Source: an uncultured Oscillospiraceae bacterium
GTDB lineage: Bacteria; Bacillota; Clostridia; Oscillospirales; Ruminococcaceae
DNA: 56,198 nt
Assembly (NCBI GenBank): GCA_949745795.1
Contig: CATKAZ010000118.1
Span: 1 to 56,198, forward strand
Reading direction: 5' to 3'
Under the pieces are notes generated by a model. The model had not been told where the DNA came from and made no database searches. It saw only the letters and a program-made list of their open reading frames with translations. This document shows positions 1 through 7,687 of the stretch, piece by piece (positions within the stretch are counted from its first letter, which is position 1; every line of letters begins with the position of its first letter). A program made the translations under genes and the position numbers.

Positions 1-50
1 CTGCTGACTTTTTTACTCTGTTTTGCATGTATTTTTTCACAATACCCCTC

Positions 51-79
51 TTGACAAAATAAAAAACGGTGTATATAAT
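51..79 (+). promoter_or_regulatory. Consensus sigma-A promoter
   Basis: TTGACA at 51-56 and TATAAT at 74-79, with a 17-base spacer. It points toward the truncated frame at 184-384. A Shine-Dalgarno-like AGGAGG lies at 143-148 with no start codon behind it, so the promoter seems to have lost its gene. Confidence 0.7.
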
Positions 80-156
80 TGGAAATCAAATTGAGGTTGA
101 TTTTCAAACAGCACATTTTTTCTTCTCAGGAATCCGAAAATCAGGAGGATTTTCGG

Positions 157-184
157 AAAAAATTCAGCCCGAAGACGGGCTGAA
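157..184 (-). terminator. Intrinsic terminator, minus strand
   Basis: Nine-base-pair stem (163-171 with 176-184, loop AAGA). On the minus strand it is followed by six T (complement of 157-162). No minus-strand gene that would need it remains in the window, so it may be left from a lost gene. Confidence 0.55.
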
Positions 185-384
185 AATATCGTAAGTATAA
201 GCAGATAAATGAAGCATATAAAAAGGCGGTTAGATATTTCCGAAATCATGAAGATGAATTACCTTTATTTCAGGAATACAAAGTTCATCATGTATTAAGA
301 GATGAAGAATGTACAGAATTAATTGCAAACAGTGAACTTACTGTAACATGGAAAGCGCTTGGCGGAGGATATATTATGTGGTAA
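184..384 (+). pseudogene. Truncated reading frame, C-terminal remnant of unknown protein
   Basis: An open frame of 66 codons runs from just after the TGA at 181-183 to TAA at 382-384. It has no ATG, GTG or TTG with a ribosome site at its beginning. The product is mixed and hydrophilic, includes EAYKKAVRYFRNHEDELPLF and ends TWKALGGGYIMW, which reads like real coding sequence rather than noise. Upstream are a consensus promoter (51-79) and an AGGAGG (143-148), but the hairpin at 163-184 sits where the N-terminal coding part should be. I read it as the 3' end of a gene whose start was lost. The family is not recognised. Confidence 0.35.
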
Positions 385-415
385 AAATAAATTCAGATAA
401 AATGATAAAAATGCG

Positions 416-444
416 TTGACTTAGTGAAAAATATATGATATAAT
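416..444 (+). promoter_or_regulatory. Promoter of candidate small RNA
   Basis: TTGACT (416-421), 17-base spacer, TATAAT (439-444). No open frame follows before the terminator at 506-531. Confidence 0.7.
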
Positions 445-450
445 ATAAAT

Positions 451-531
451 ATCGGCAAAAGCCGAAATAATAATATAAAGAAAGACAATATTTTTTCTAC
501 ACATTAAGGCTCGGTGAATAACCGAGCTTTT
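451..531 (+). ncRNA. Candidate ~80-nt small RNA
   Basis: The predicted start is about 451, seven bases after the -10 box. The transcript would begin with a tight hairpin (TCGGC, AAAA loop, GCCGA, 452-465), continue through an AU-rich single-stranded middle, and end at an intrinsic terminator (509-515 with 521-527, then four T). It contains no ribosome site or open frame. A 5'-end hairpin followed directly by a terminator is the usual shape of a stable small RNA. I recognise no known RNA family in it. It could also be a decayed leader. Confidence 0.45.
506..531 (+). terminator. Intrinsic terminator of candidate small RNA
   Basis: Stem GCTCGGT/ACCGAGC with loop GAATA, then TTTT. Confidence 0.65.
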
Positions 532-546
532 GATGTATTTATTTAA

Positions 547-563
547 ATTCGCCAATGGCGAAT
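547..563. repeat. Palindrome ATTCGCCAATGGCGAAT
   Basis: This is the exact reverse complement of the core at 909-925 (ATTCGCCATTGGCGAAT). The two copies flank the small gene at 699-905 in inverted orientation. Each forms an 8-base-pair hairpin. This copy lacks a T-run and so does not look like a terminator. Confidence 0.6.
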
Positions 564-629
564 GTTTGACATTGAGGTATAGTTAATTAAGAGTTTATAT
601 AATATAATCTATTAAATAAATGTCATTCC

Positions 630-658
630 TTGACAAAATATGGTATAAGTGATATAAT
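630..658 (+). promoter_or_regulatory. Consensus promoter of small gene 699-905
   Basis: TTGACA (630-635), 17-base spacer, TATAAT (653-658). The leader is about 35 bases and carries AAGGAG before the ATG at 699. Confidence 0.75.
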
Positions 659-698
659 TTATATGTTTAAATATTAAATTATAAGGAGATTATAGGAG

Positions 699-905
699 AT
701 GTATATAATAAAACCACATTTTGCTTATTGTCCAATACAGGAAACGGAGTATTTTGTCAATGTAAGATATAAAATATGTGATGTCAATACATATAAAAAG
801 GTTTCAATGGAATGCGTATATCAGGAGTTTTATAAAAATATTTGTCCGGAACGAAATAATTGTCCTATTTATAATTCAGCTGATACAATTGTTGTGAATA
901 AATAA
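699..905 (+). CDS. Small Cys-containing protein of unknown function
   Basis: 68 residues. The ATG at 699 is preceded by AAGGAG (683-688) and AGGAG (694-698), under a consensus promoter. The product is hydrophilic, without signal peptide or membrane segment, and has five Cys (about positions 11, 27, 39, 48 and 54), including two Cys-Pro pairs near the C-terminus (CPERNNCPIY). This spacing could bind a metal, but no known zinc-finger pattern is complete. The gene stands alone, ends directly at a terminator (904-930) and is flanked by inverted palindromes. I do not recognise the family. Promoter, ribosome site and terminator together make it a credible gene. Confidence 0.6.
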   Translation: MYIIKPHFAYCPIQETEYFVNVRYKICDVNTYKKVSMECVYQEFYKNICPERNNCPIYNSADTIVVNK

Positions 906-930
906 AAAATTCGCCATTGGCGAATTTTTT
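904..930. terminator. Bidirectional intrinsic terminator
   Basis: Palindrome AATTCGCCATTGGCGAATT flanked by A-run and T-run, so it can end transcripts from both sides: the gene at 699-905 (plus) and the dockerin pseudogene (minus). Its core is the inverted copy of the palindrome at 547-563. Confidence 0.75.
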
Positions 931-944
931 ACATAAATCATTAA

Positions 945-1925
945 TTATAAGTCATAGAACCCTGCTAATTGTCCATTTAAGTAATTATATATATTGACAG
1001 CGTCTGTAAAATCAACTATACCATCATTATTTGTATCAGCACTTCTAAATGAATTTAATGGATAAACTGTTGAATCTGTCAAATAATTATAAATTGCAGT
1101 TACATCGCTGTTATTGACAAACCCATCACCATTTGCATCTCCAACTAAAACAGTATCGATTTTTACCAAACTTGAATTCAATGCATTTTCATCTTTATCT
1201 TTTAAATAGATACTAAAATTTGTAAATGTATCCCAAATATATTTTTTGTTCCCATAGTTGCTGTAAATAAAGTACCCGAATCAACAATATTTCCATTGTC
1301 ATTTTTATAATACCCTACTCCGAATGTTCGTCCTCCCCCAACATGTAAAGTATCTCCTAAATTTCCTACTTTAAATATACTGCTTCTGCTTTTTACATCA
1401 CTAAAATCATTGTATGAAAAGCTAACATTACAAACGCATACACCTGAATTTTTATTAACATCAAAGTATAATCTATATGTATCATAATCACTTGCTGCAC
1501 TTACCGGTATAACTATTAATGCATTACCGTTTATATCTCTAATTACCTTGCTGGTAAAATCAATAAAACTATCTGTGTTTCCAGTAGACATTGGTGCGAT
1601 AATTTTAGCACAAGCTAAACATCCGTTTGTTTTAATGGAATCTCCCATATAAGTACACTGTATGTTGCGGCTTGTAGCATTAACAGTAGAACGGAAAGTT
1701 CCTCCTTTACAAAGATACGTAGCAATAGCTTTTTCCCCAGTAAAACCTGAATTATAATGCAGTGTTAAATCAAAATATGCCATATTTGCTGATGTACTGT
1801 CTTCTTTTCTATAATAACAACTAACAGCATATATTTTATACTGAGTGATTGCACTCGCAGAATAATTATTCAGCATTGGTACCGCACACATTACAGTCGC
1901 AGAAACTAAAGCGGCAAAAACATCC
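945..1925 (-). pseudogene. Secreted dockerin protein, frameshifted and lacking its start
   Basis: Read on the minus strand, an N-terminal region of about 230 residues is followed by a C-terminal type I dockerin with two calcium-loop repeats, GDANGDGFVNNSDVTAIYNYL-like and DTNNDGIVDFTDAVNIYNYL-like (945-1181). The two parts lie in different frames. They join perfectly (reading GTKKYIWDTFTNFSIYLKDK) if one T is added to the T6 run at 1242-1247. The 5' end is also damaged. A signal-peptide core ending VSATVMCAVPMLNNYSASA is open upstream of the first in-frame ATG (1889-1891), but no start codon precedes it. The ribosome site and TTTTT that normally precede ATG run straight into the hydrophobic core, as if the ATG and basic residues were deleted. 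The large domain may be a beta-sandwich (cohesin-like or carbohydrate-binding); I cannot name it. Confidence 0.75.
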
Positions 1926-1945
1926 TTTCATTTTTTTATGGTTTG

Positions 1946-1974
1946 ATTTTACTATATATTCCAGATTTTGTCAA
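1946..1974 (-). promoter_or_regulatory. Promoter of dockerin pseudogene
   Basis: On the minus strand: TTGACA (1969-1974), 17-base spacer, TAAAAT (1946-1951). The promoter remains intact although the gene is broken. Confidence 0.7.
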
Positions 1975-2204
1975 TACCTTAATTAACATTTTATTAAAAA
2001 AAGATAAAAGATTACGAATATACCTCGTTTCAGAGTATTATCTACTTAATACAATGATGTTTGAAGATACAACTTATATGTATATCACTATCACCTATAT
2101 GCCTGCTTATTTCGCCTGCCCATTTGTAAACTTCATGATTTTATTACTACTGAAAATGTCAGCATTATTGAACGACATATATAATTCATTCAGAACCCCA
2201 AAAA
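1975..2204. other. Stretch with no supported gene
   Basis: The 230 bases between the pseudogene promoter and the gpmI terminator hold no frame with a ribosome site. A 94-codon plus-strand frame crosses it, but it starts inside the promoter and looks like AT-rich noise. Confidence 0.6.
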
Positions 2205-2246
2205 CAAAAAACTTCCGAACAGATTAATCTGTTCGGAAGTTTTTTT
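2205..2246. terminator. Strong terminator of the glycolytic operon
   Basis: A perfect 30-base palindrome (2211-2225 with 2226-2240) flanked by A-run and T-run. It ends the pgk-tpiA-gpmI transcript just after gpmI. Confidence 0.9.
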
Positions 2247-2256
2247 AACATATTAA

Positions 2257-3771
2257 TTACTTTATTATTGAAGTACCTGTCATTTCAACAGGCTGCTCAA
2301 GTCCCATAACCTTAAGCATTGTAGGAGCAATATCAGCAAGTACTCCGTTCTCACGAAGCTCACAGTCATATCCCACAACAACAAACGGTACAGGATTTGT
2401 TGTATGAGCAGTAAACGGTGAACCGTCTGACTCATACATTTTATCGGCATTTCCGTGGTCTGCTGTAATAAATGCTACACCGCCCTTTGAAAGAACTGCC
2501 TCAACAGTTTTGCCGACACATTCGTCAACAGCTTCAACAGCAGCCTTTGCAGCATCAAATACACCTGTATGTCCCACCATATCGCAATTAGCATAATTTA
2601 AAATAATTGCATCATATTTATCGCTGTTAATTGCCTCCACTACCGAATCAGTAACCTCGTAAGCACTCATTTCAGGTTTCATATCAAATGTTTCAACATC
2701 CGGAGACTTAATAAGAATTCTGTCCTCGCCCTCGAACGTTTTTTCTTCACCGCCGTTAAAGAAAAATGTTACATGAGCATATTTCTGAGTTTCTGCAATT
2801 CTTAGCTGAGTTTTACCCATTTTGCTTACATACTCACCAAATGTCATTTCAAGCGCTTCCGGAGGGAATGCAACCGAAACATTAGGCATAGTAGCGTCAT
2901 ACTGAGCCATACATACAAAATTCAACGGGAAATATCCCTTTTTACGTTCAAATCCGGTAAAACCTTCTTCAACAAAGGCTCTTGTGATCTGTCTTGCACG
3001 GTCAGGACGGAAATTAAAGAAAATAACACTGTCATTCTCCCCTACCATACCGTTTTTATCGCATACAGTCGGGAGCATAAATTCATCGGTTACTTCGTTT
3101 GCATATGAATCCTTTATTGCCTGTACAGGACAACAACCTTCAACGCCATCGCCCAATACCATTGCATTATAAGCCTTTTCAACTCTGTCCCAAGCATTAT
3201 CTCTGTCCATTGCATAAAAACGTCCCATAACTGTAGCAACAGAACCTACGCCGATCTCTTTCATTTTATCGCATGCTTCCTGCATATATTCAGCAGCCGA
3301 TGACGGCGGAACATCACGTCCGTCAAGGAATGCATGAACATAAACCTTTTCAAGACCGTTCTTCTTTGCCATTTCCAGCAAACCGTAAAGATGATCAATA
3401 TGGCTGTGAACACCGCCCGGTGACAGAAGTCCCATAAGATGCAGAGAGGAATTTTTAGCCTTGCAGTTTTCAATAGCTGATTTCAGTGCCGAATTTTCAA
3501 AGAAATCCCCATCTTGAATAGACTTAGAAATCTTAACAAGCATCTGATAAACAATTCTTCCGGCACCGATATTTGTATGACCTACTTCGGAATTACCCAT
3601 CTGACCGTCCGGCAGACCTACGTCAAGTCCGCTGGCACCGATAAGTGTGTGAGGTCCCTGCATGTATTTATCAAGATTCGGTGTATTTGCAGCAGTAATG
3701 GCATTGCCGTAGTCATTAGCATTGTAGCCAAAACCGTCCATTATAATAAGTGCAACTGGTCTTTTAGACAT
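2257..3771 (-). CDS. gpmI: 2,3-bisphosphoglycerate-independent phosphoglycerate mutase
   Basis: 504 residues, the usual length. It interconverts 3- and 2-phosphoglycerate in glycolysis using two manganese ions and a phosphoserine intermediate. The N-terminal ALIIMDGFG carries the first metal aspartate, and GNSEVGHTNIGAG contains the nucleophilic Ser. HAFLDGRDVPPSS and FFNFRPDRARQI are family signatures of the transferase domain. TADHGNAD near the C-terminus completes the alkaline-phosphatase-like metal site. The ATG at 3771 follows AAAGGG. It is the last gene of the pgk-tpiA-DUF6440-gpmI operon and is followed by a strong terminator. Enolase, the next enzyme, is encoded separately at 35086. 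Confidence 0.97.
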   Translation of the reverse strand: MSKRPVALIIMDGFGYNANDYGNAITAANTPNLDKYMQGPHTLIGASGLDVGLPDGQMGNSEVGHTNIGAGRIVYQMLVKISKSIQDGDFFENSALKSAIENCKAKNSSLHLMGLLSPGGVHSHIDHLYGLLEMAKKNGLEKVYVHAFLDGRDVPPSSAAEYMQEACDKMKEIGVGSVATVMGRFYAMDRDNAWDRVEKAYNAMVLGDGVEGCCPVQAIKDSYANEVTDEFMLPTVCDKNGMVGENDSVIFFNFRPDRARQITRAFVEEGFTGFERKKGYFPLNFVCMAQYDATMPNVSVAFPPEALEMTFGEYVSKMGKTQLRIAETQKYAHVTFFFNGGEEKTFEGEDRILIKSPDVETFDMKPEMSAYEVTDSVVEAINSDKYDAIILNYANCDMVGHTGVFDAAKAAVEAVDECVGKTVEAVLSKGGVAFITADHGNADKMYESDGSPFTAHTTNPVPFVVVGYDCELRENGVLADIAPTMLKVMGLEQPVEMTGTSIIK

Positions 3772-3794
3772 AATTTACCCTTTCTGAATTTTAC

Positions 3795-3986
3795 TTATTC
3801 TTCATAGTCGACAGAAACAGGAGTTACAACAGGTTTTCCGTCCTTATCCGTTAAAACAGTCAATCCGCCTGCATTACCGTCATGTACAAACATATAATTT
3901 ACACCTGTTTCCCTATCGATCCATATTTCAACACACGATATAGCGCCCTGAGAATAAGCTTTTATAAATCTTTTATCTTTTGACAT
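3795..3986 (-). CDS. DUF6440-family small protein
   Basis: 63 residues. The sequence VEIWIDRETGVNYMFVHDG, then NAGGLTVLTDKDGKPVV, matches the small DUF6440 family as I remember it: a short beta-rich domain with a conserved D-(R/K)-ETGVNY segment and a C-terminal DKDGKP turn. It has no signal peptide or membrane segment. It sits 1 base after tpiA and 23 bases before gpmI, so it is co-transcribed with glycolytic enzymes. The biochemical role is unknown, and glycolysis is suggested only by position. Confidence 0.75.
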   Translation of the reverse strand: MSKDKRFIKAYSQGAISCVEIWIDRETGVNYMFVHDGNAGGLTVLTDKDGKPVVTPVSVDYEE

Positions 3987-3987
3987 T

Positions 3988-4764
3988 TTATCCCTCTACA
4001 GCAGCCTGAACAATAGTATTAAAGTCAGCAGCCTTAAGTGAAGCTCCGCCAATCAGACCGCCGTCAACATTAGGCTTTGAAAGAAGTTCAGCAGCATTGC
4101 CTGCGTTCATTGAACCGCCGTACTGAATTGTAACTGCATCGGCAGTTGCCTGATCATAAATCTTTGCAAGAGTTGCACGGATAAATCCGCAAACTTCTTC
4201 TGCCTGATCAGCTGTAGCAGTCTTGCCTGTACCGATAGCCCATACAGGTTCATAAGCAATAACAGTTTTCTTAACGTCTTCAGCTGAAACATCATAAAGA
4301 TCAAGCTTTATCTGACGTGCAATAACTTCTTCTGTAATATTGCATTCACGTTCCCAAAGAAGCTCGCCAACGCAAACGATCGGCTTAAGTCCTGCTGCAA
4401 GAGCAGCTTTAGTTCTCTTGTTTACGGTTTCATCTGTTTCACCGAAATACTGTCTTCTTTCTGAGTGACCGATTACAACGTATTCAACACCCAGTTCAAC
4501 CAGCATATCAGCTGAAATTTCCCCTGTAAATGCACCGCTCTTTTCAAAATGAACGTTCTCTGCACCTATCTTTACATTTGAACCTGCTGTTGTATTAATA
4601 GCTGTTTCAAGGTTTGTAAAAGGTACGCATGCAATAACTTCAACCTTACCGTCAGCATTTGCAACCAACGGCTTGATAGCTTCAAGAAGCTCCTTAGCTT
4701 CCGGTCTTGTTTTATTCATTTTCCAGTTACCAGCAATAATTGCTTTTCTTAATGACTTGTTCAT
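3988..4764 (-). CDS. tpiA: Triosephosphate isomerase
   Basis: 258 residues, a (beta/alpha)8 barrel that interconverts dihydroxyacetone phosphate and glyceraldehyde 3-phosphate. AGNWKMNKT holds the catalytic Asn and Lys, GHSERRQ the electrophilic His, AYEPVWAIGTGKTA the catalytic Glu and the flexible loop, and QYGGSMN and GGLIGGASL bind phosphate. The ATG at 4764 follows AAGGAG. It is the second gene of the pgk operon. A hairpin in the 80-base gap after pgk could tune expression. Confidence 0.98.
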   Translation of the reverse strand: MNKSLRKAIIAGNWKMNKTRPEAKELLEAIKPLVANADGKVEVIACVPFTNLETAINTTAGSNVKIGAENVHFEKSGAFTGEISADMLVELGVEYVVIGHSERRQYFGETDETVNKRTKAALAAGLKPIVCVGELLWERECNITEEVIARQIKLDLYDVSAEDVKKTVIAYEPVWAIGTGKTATADQAEEVCGFIRATLAKIYDQATADAVTIQYGGSMNAGNAAELLSKPNVDGGLIGGASLKAADFNTIVQAAVEG

Positions 4765-4806
4765 TACTTAACTCCTTAATATATAAAAGTTTATTCTTAC
4801 AGTAAA

Positions 4807-4830
4807 GAGAACAAGGTTTCCCCTGTTCTC
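4807..4830 (-). promoter_or_regulatory. Intercistronic hairpin between pgk and tpiA
   Basis: GAGAACA/TGTTCTC stem with an inner GG/CC part. On the minus strand only a short T-run follows, so it is more likely a weak attenuator or an RNA-stabilising or processing hairpin than a full terminator. Confidence 0.4.
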
Positions 4831-4845
4831 CGATTTAATATAATT

Positions 4846-6066
4846 TTACTTATCGGCAATAACGTCAACACCTGGAAGTACCTTGCCTTCGAGGTATTCA
4901 AGTGAAGCGCCGCCGCCTGTTGAGATATGGCTCATCTTGTCAGCAAAACCAAGCTGCATAACTGCTGCTGCGGAGTCGCCGCCGCCGATAATTGTTGTAG
5001 CGTCTGTTTCGGCAAGAGCCTTAGCTACTGCGATTGTACCCTTAGCAAGTACCGGATTTTCAAATACACCCATAGGACCGTTCCATACAACTGTTTTAGC
5101 TGTCTTAGCAGCTTCAGCAAACAGCTCCTGAGTCTTAGGACCGATATCAAGTCCCATCTTGTCAGCAGGAATGCTGTCAGATGATACGTATTCAACTGAA
5201 ATTTCAGCGTCAATTGGATCAGGGAATGATGCTGTAACAGCAGTATCAACAGGAAGAAGAAGCTTCTTGCCTAAATTATCAGCTTTTGCCATCATTTCCT
5301 TACAGTAATCAACCTTTTCCATATCAACCAGTGAACTGCCTACTTCATAGCCCTTAGCCTTTAAGAATGTGTAAGCCATTCCGCCGCCGATAATAAGTGT
5401 ATCGCACTTTTCAAGCAGATTTGAAATTACATTAAGCTTATCAGCAACCTTAGCACCGCCGAGAATTGCAACAAACGGTCTTTCAGGAACTTCAACTGCA
5501 TTGCCGAGATACTTGATTTCCTTCTGCATAAGGTATCCCACAGCTGTTTCCTTAACAAACTTTGTAACGCCTGCTGTTGAAGCATGAGCTCTGTGAGCTG
5601 AACCGAAAGCGTCCATCACAAATACTTCACCGTCAACTAAATCAGCAAGTTCCTTAGCAAGATTTTCTCCGTTCTTAGTTTCGTCTGCGCCTCTGAATCT
5701 TGTGTTTTCAAGAACTACGATTTCGCCGTCCTTCATTTCAGCAACTGCCTTCTTTGCATTGTCGCCTACGACTGTATCGTCCTTAGCGAAAATTACATTT
5801 GTATCAACCAATTCTGCAAGTCTCTTTGCAGCGGGAGCCAATGAGAATTTATCCTCCGGACCGTTCTTAGGCTTACCCAGATGTGAGCAAAGTACTACCT
5901 TACCGCCATCGGCAATAAGCTTTTTAATTGTAGGCAGAGCAGCCTGAATTCTGTTATCGTTTGTGATAACGCCGTCCTTTAGAGGAACGTTAAAATCAAC
6001 TCTTACGAGAACCTTTTTACCTTTTACATTAATGTCATCAACTGAAACCTTGTTTAAACCTGCCAT
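4846..6066 (-). CDS. pgk: Phosphoglycerate kinase
   Basis: 406 residues, close to the usual length. It transfers phosphate from 1,3-bisphosphoglycerate to ADP. The N-terminal domain begins [13 protein letters not shown] and includes the substrate-binding segment [11 protein letters not shown]. The C-terminal nucleotide domain has [11 protein letters not shown], the hinge WNGPMGVFE, and GGGDSAAAV near the end. The ATG at 6066 follows AAAGGA. It is first in the operon, behind the promoter at 6133-6161. 1,3-bisphosphoglycerate is also the known glyceryl donor of FkbH-type enzymes such as the one at 38274. Confidence 0.98.
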   Translation of the reverse strand: MAGLNKVSVDDINVKGKKVLVRVDFNVPLKDGVITNDNRIQAALPTIKKLIADGGKVVLCSHLGKPKNGPEDKFSLAPAAKRLAELVDTNVIFAKDDTVVGDNAKKAVAEMKDGEIVVLENTRFRGADETKNGENLAKELADLVDGEVFVMDAFGSAHRAHASTAGVTKFVKETAVGYLMQKEIKYLGNAVEVPERPFVAILGGAKVADKLNVISNLLEKCDTLIIGGGMAYTFLKAKGYEVGSSLVDMEKVDYCKEMMAKADNLGKKLLLPVDTAVTASFPDPIDAEISVEYVSSDSIPADKMGLDIGPKTQELFAEAAKTAKTVVWNGPMGVFENPVLAKGTIAVAKALAETDATTIIGGGDSAAAVMQLGFADKMSHISTGGGASLEYLEGKVLPGVDVIADK

Positions 6067-6132
6067 GTTTTATAAACATCCTTTCATTTAATACAAAATA
6101 ATGCTGTTATTATTTTAACAACCATTATTTTT

Positions 6133-6161
6133 ATTTTACACTATTTTCCGGTATTTTGCAA
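6133..6161 (-). promoter_or_regulatory. Promoter of the glycolytic operon
   Basis: On the minus strand: TTGCAA (6156-6161), 17-base spacer, TAAAAT (6133-6138). The leader before pgk is about 60 bases. Confidence 0.6.
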
Positions 6162-6187
6162 TAGTTTTTTTGAAATCATATAAATTT

Positions 6188-7063
6188 TTACCTACGGTCA
6201 CCTTTAATAACAAATCCTACCACATTATGTCCTGCATTACATGCTACAGCAGCACCGATTTCAACAGTATATTCAGGAGGATAGCCAAATTTTTCAGTCA
6301 TTTCCTTTTCAAGCTCAGAGGGTAATGCTTTGTCACTTCCGCTCACTATAAGATATGGTGTCTGAGGAGTCATATACTTTTCAGCATCTGCTATCAATTT
6401 GGGAATTATATTCTTTTCACCTCTGATTTTTTCAACAACCGTTGATACTCCTCCGGCAATTTTTATAAGAGGACGAAGTCCCAGGAGTTCTCCTGCAAAA
6501 GCTGCTGCCGCTGTTACTCGTCCGGACTTTTTTACATATTTCAGCGTCATTGGTACGAAAAAAACCTCTGCCCTGTCCAGCCATTCATTTAAATATTCAA
6601 TTATTTCCTCTGGTGAAGAACCTTTTTGAGCCTTAAGTGCAGCCTGCATTACGGGATAACCATAAACTCCTGTATAATTTTTTGAATCCACAACATGGAT
6701 CCTCATTGTCGGACCGCCTTTGCTCAATATTTCTTCTTTGAAGGTCTGAGCCGCAGAAACTGCATTATTGTATGTTGCAGAACCGGTTGAGGAAATTGTA
6801 ACATATATTACATCGGTCCAACCCTCGCTGTAAAGCTCCTTATATACTTCAAGAATTTCAAAAGATGTAAGCTGAGAGGTCGTAGGCATTTCTTTTGCAT
6901 TATCCATCATTTTGTAAAACTCTTCATTAGAAAAATCTTTTCTTTCTCTGTAAGACACACCGTCTACCGTCACCGGAAAACACATAATTTTTATATCCAG
7001 TCTTTTTTCTTCTTTCTTTGGAATATCACAAGTAGAATCAGTTAAAATTTTGATTTTATACAT
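6188..7063 (-). CDS. DegV-family fatty-acid-binding protein
   Basis: 291 residues. The N-terminal ILTDSTCDIPKK and the segment PTTSQLTSFEILEVYKEL are hallmarks of the DegV family. Members bind a single fatty acid, and in Firmicutes FakB-type members present it to the FakA kinase. VTISSTGSATYNNA and VVDSKNYTG match the ligand-domain pattern. No signal peptide. The gene starts 3 bases after trmL stops and probably shares its promoter. No FakA is in the window, so the fatty-acid-kinase role is inferred from the family. No clear terminator lies between its end and the pgk promoter. Confidence 0.9.
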   Translation of the reverse strand: MYKIKILTDSTCDIPKKEEKRLDIKIMCFPVTVDGVSYRERKDFSNEEFYKMMDNAKEMPTTSQLTSFEILEVYKELYSEGWTDVIYVTISSTGSATYNNAVSAAQTFKEEILSKGGPTMRIHVVDSKNYTGVYGYPVMQAALKAQKGSSPEEIIEYLNEWLDRAEVFFVPMTLKYVKKSGRVTAAAAFAGELLGLRPLIKIAGGVSTVVEKIRGEKNIIPKLIADAEKYMTPQTPYLIVSGSDKALPSELEKEMTEKFGYPPEYTVEIGAAVACNAGHNVVGFVIKGDRR

Positions 7064-7066
7064 TAT

Positions 7067-7573
7067 TCACCCTTCTTTCTGCCATATGTATTTTGTCAGT
7101 TGTCCTTCTCTTGATAAATCGGGAAAATTCCACTGTCTTAAAACTTCATAAGCTGCAATTGCAGCGGAATTTGAAAGATTAAGACTTCTTAAATTATTAC
7201 GCATAGGTATTCTAACACATCTTTCCGGATTTTTATAAAGTAAATCCTCATTAAGCCCCTGATCCTCACGTCCGAAAATCAGATAAGCATTATCCTGATA
7301 ATCAACATCGCTGTATACATGCTTACCTTTTGTAGTAAAATAATAAAATTCACCGGTATTACGTTTAAAAAAATCATTTAAATTTTCATAGTAAGATATA
7401 TCCAATTTATCCCAGTAATCCAGACCGGCTCTTTTAAGCTGTTTATTAGTAATTTCAAAACCAAATGGTTTTATCAAATGAAGCCTTGCGCCTGTTACCG
7501 CACAGGTTCTTGAAATATTTCCGGTATTCTGCGGTATTTGCGGTTCAACAAGTACTATATTTAGATTTTTCAT
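7067..7573 (-). CDS. trmL: tRNA (cytidine/uridine-34-2'-O)-methyltransferase TrmL
   Basis: 168 residues, a single-domain SPOUT methyltransferase. It methylates the ribose at the wobble position of leucine tRNAs using S-adenosylmethionine. LNIVLVEPQIPQNTGNISRT is the family N-terminus with the catalytic Arg region. KPFGFEITNKQLKRAGLDYW is diagnostic, and LIFGREDQGL and LNLSNSAAIAAYE form the knotted SAM site. It lies under the promoter at 7612-7640 and is followed by the DegV gene. Confidence 0.93.
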   Translation of the reverse strand: MKNLNIVLVEPQIPQNTGNISRTCAVTGARLHLIKPFGFEITNKQLKRAGLDYWDKLDISYYENLNDFFKRNTGEFYYFTTKGKHVYSDVDYQDNAYLIFGREDQGLNEDLLYKNPERCVRIPMRNNLRSLNLSNSAAIAAYEVLRQWNFPDLSREGQLTKYIWQKEG

Positions 7574-7611
7574 TTTGCGCTCCGTTCATTCATAAATAAC
7601 ATATACATTTT

Positions 7612-7640
7612 ATTATACCAAAAAAGTACTTTAATTTCAA
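7612..7640 (-). promoter_or_regulatory. Promoter of trmL-degV
   Basis: On the minus strand: TTGAAA (7635-7640), 17-base spacer, TATAAT (7612-7617). Confidence 0.65.
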
Positions 7641-7661
7641 TATTTATAAATAATTTTTTAC

Positions 7662-7687
7662 AAAAAAAGAGGACGCTTTAAACGTCC
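7662..7687 (-). terminator. Terminator of dockerin gene overlapping its 3' end
   Basis: GGACG/CGTCC stem followed on the minus strand by a seven-base T-run. One arm of the stem lies inside the last codons of the dockerin gene. Confidence 0.7.

Noticed and set aside
37..249. 70-codon minus-strand frame at the window start
   Set aside because: It lies opposite the promoter and the remnant frame, has no ribosome site and crosses a terminator hairpin.
547..930. CRISPR-like or direct-repeat array
   Set aside because: Only two copies of a short palindrome, in inverted orientation and about 360 bases apart; there are no spacers of regular length.
1943..2227. 94-codon plus-strand frame between the dockerin pseudogene and gpmI
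   Set aside because: It begins inside a minus-strand promoter, has no ribosome site and ends in the terminator palindrome; its composition looks like translated AT-rich DNA.
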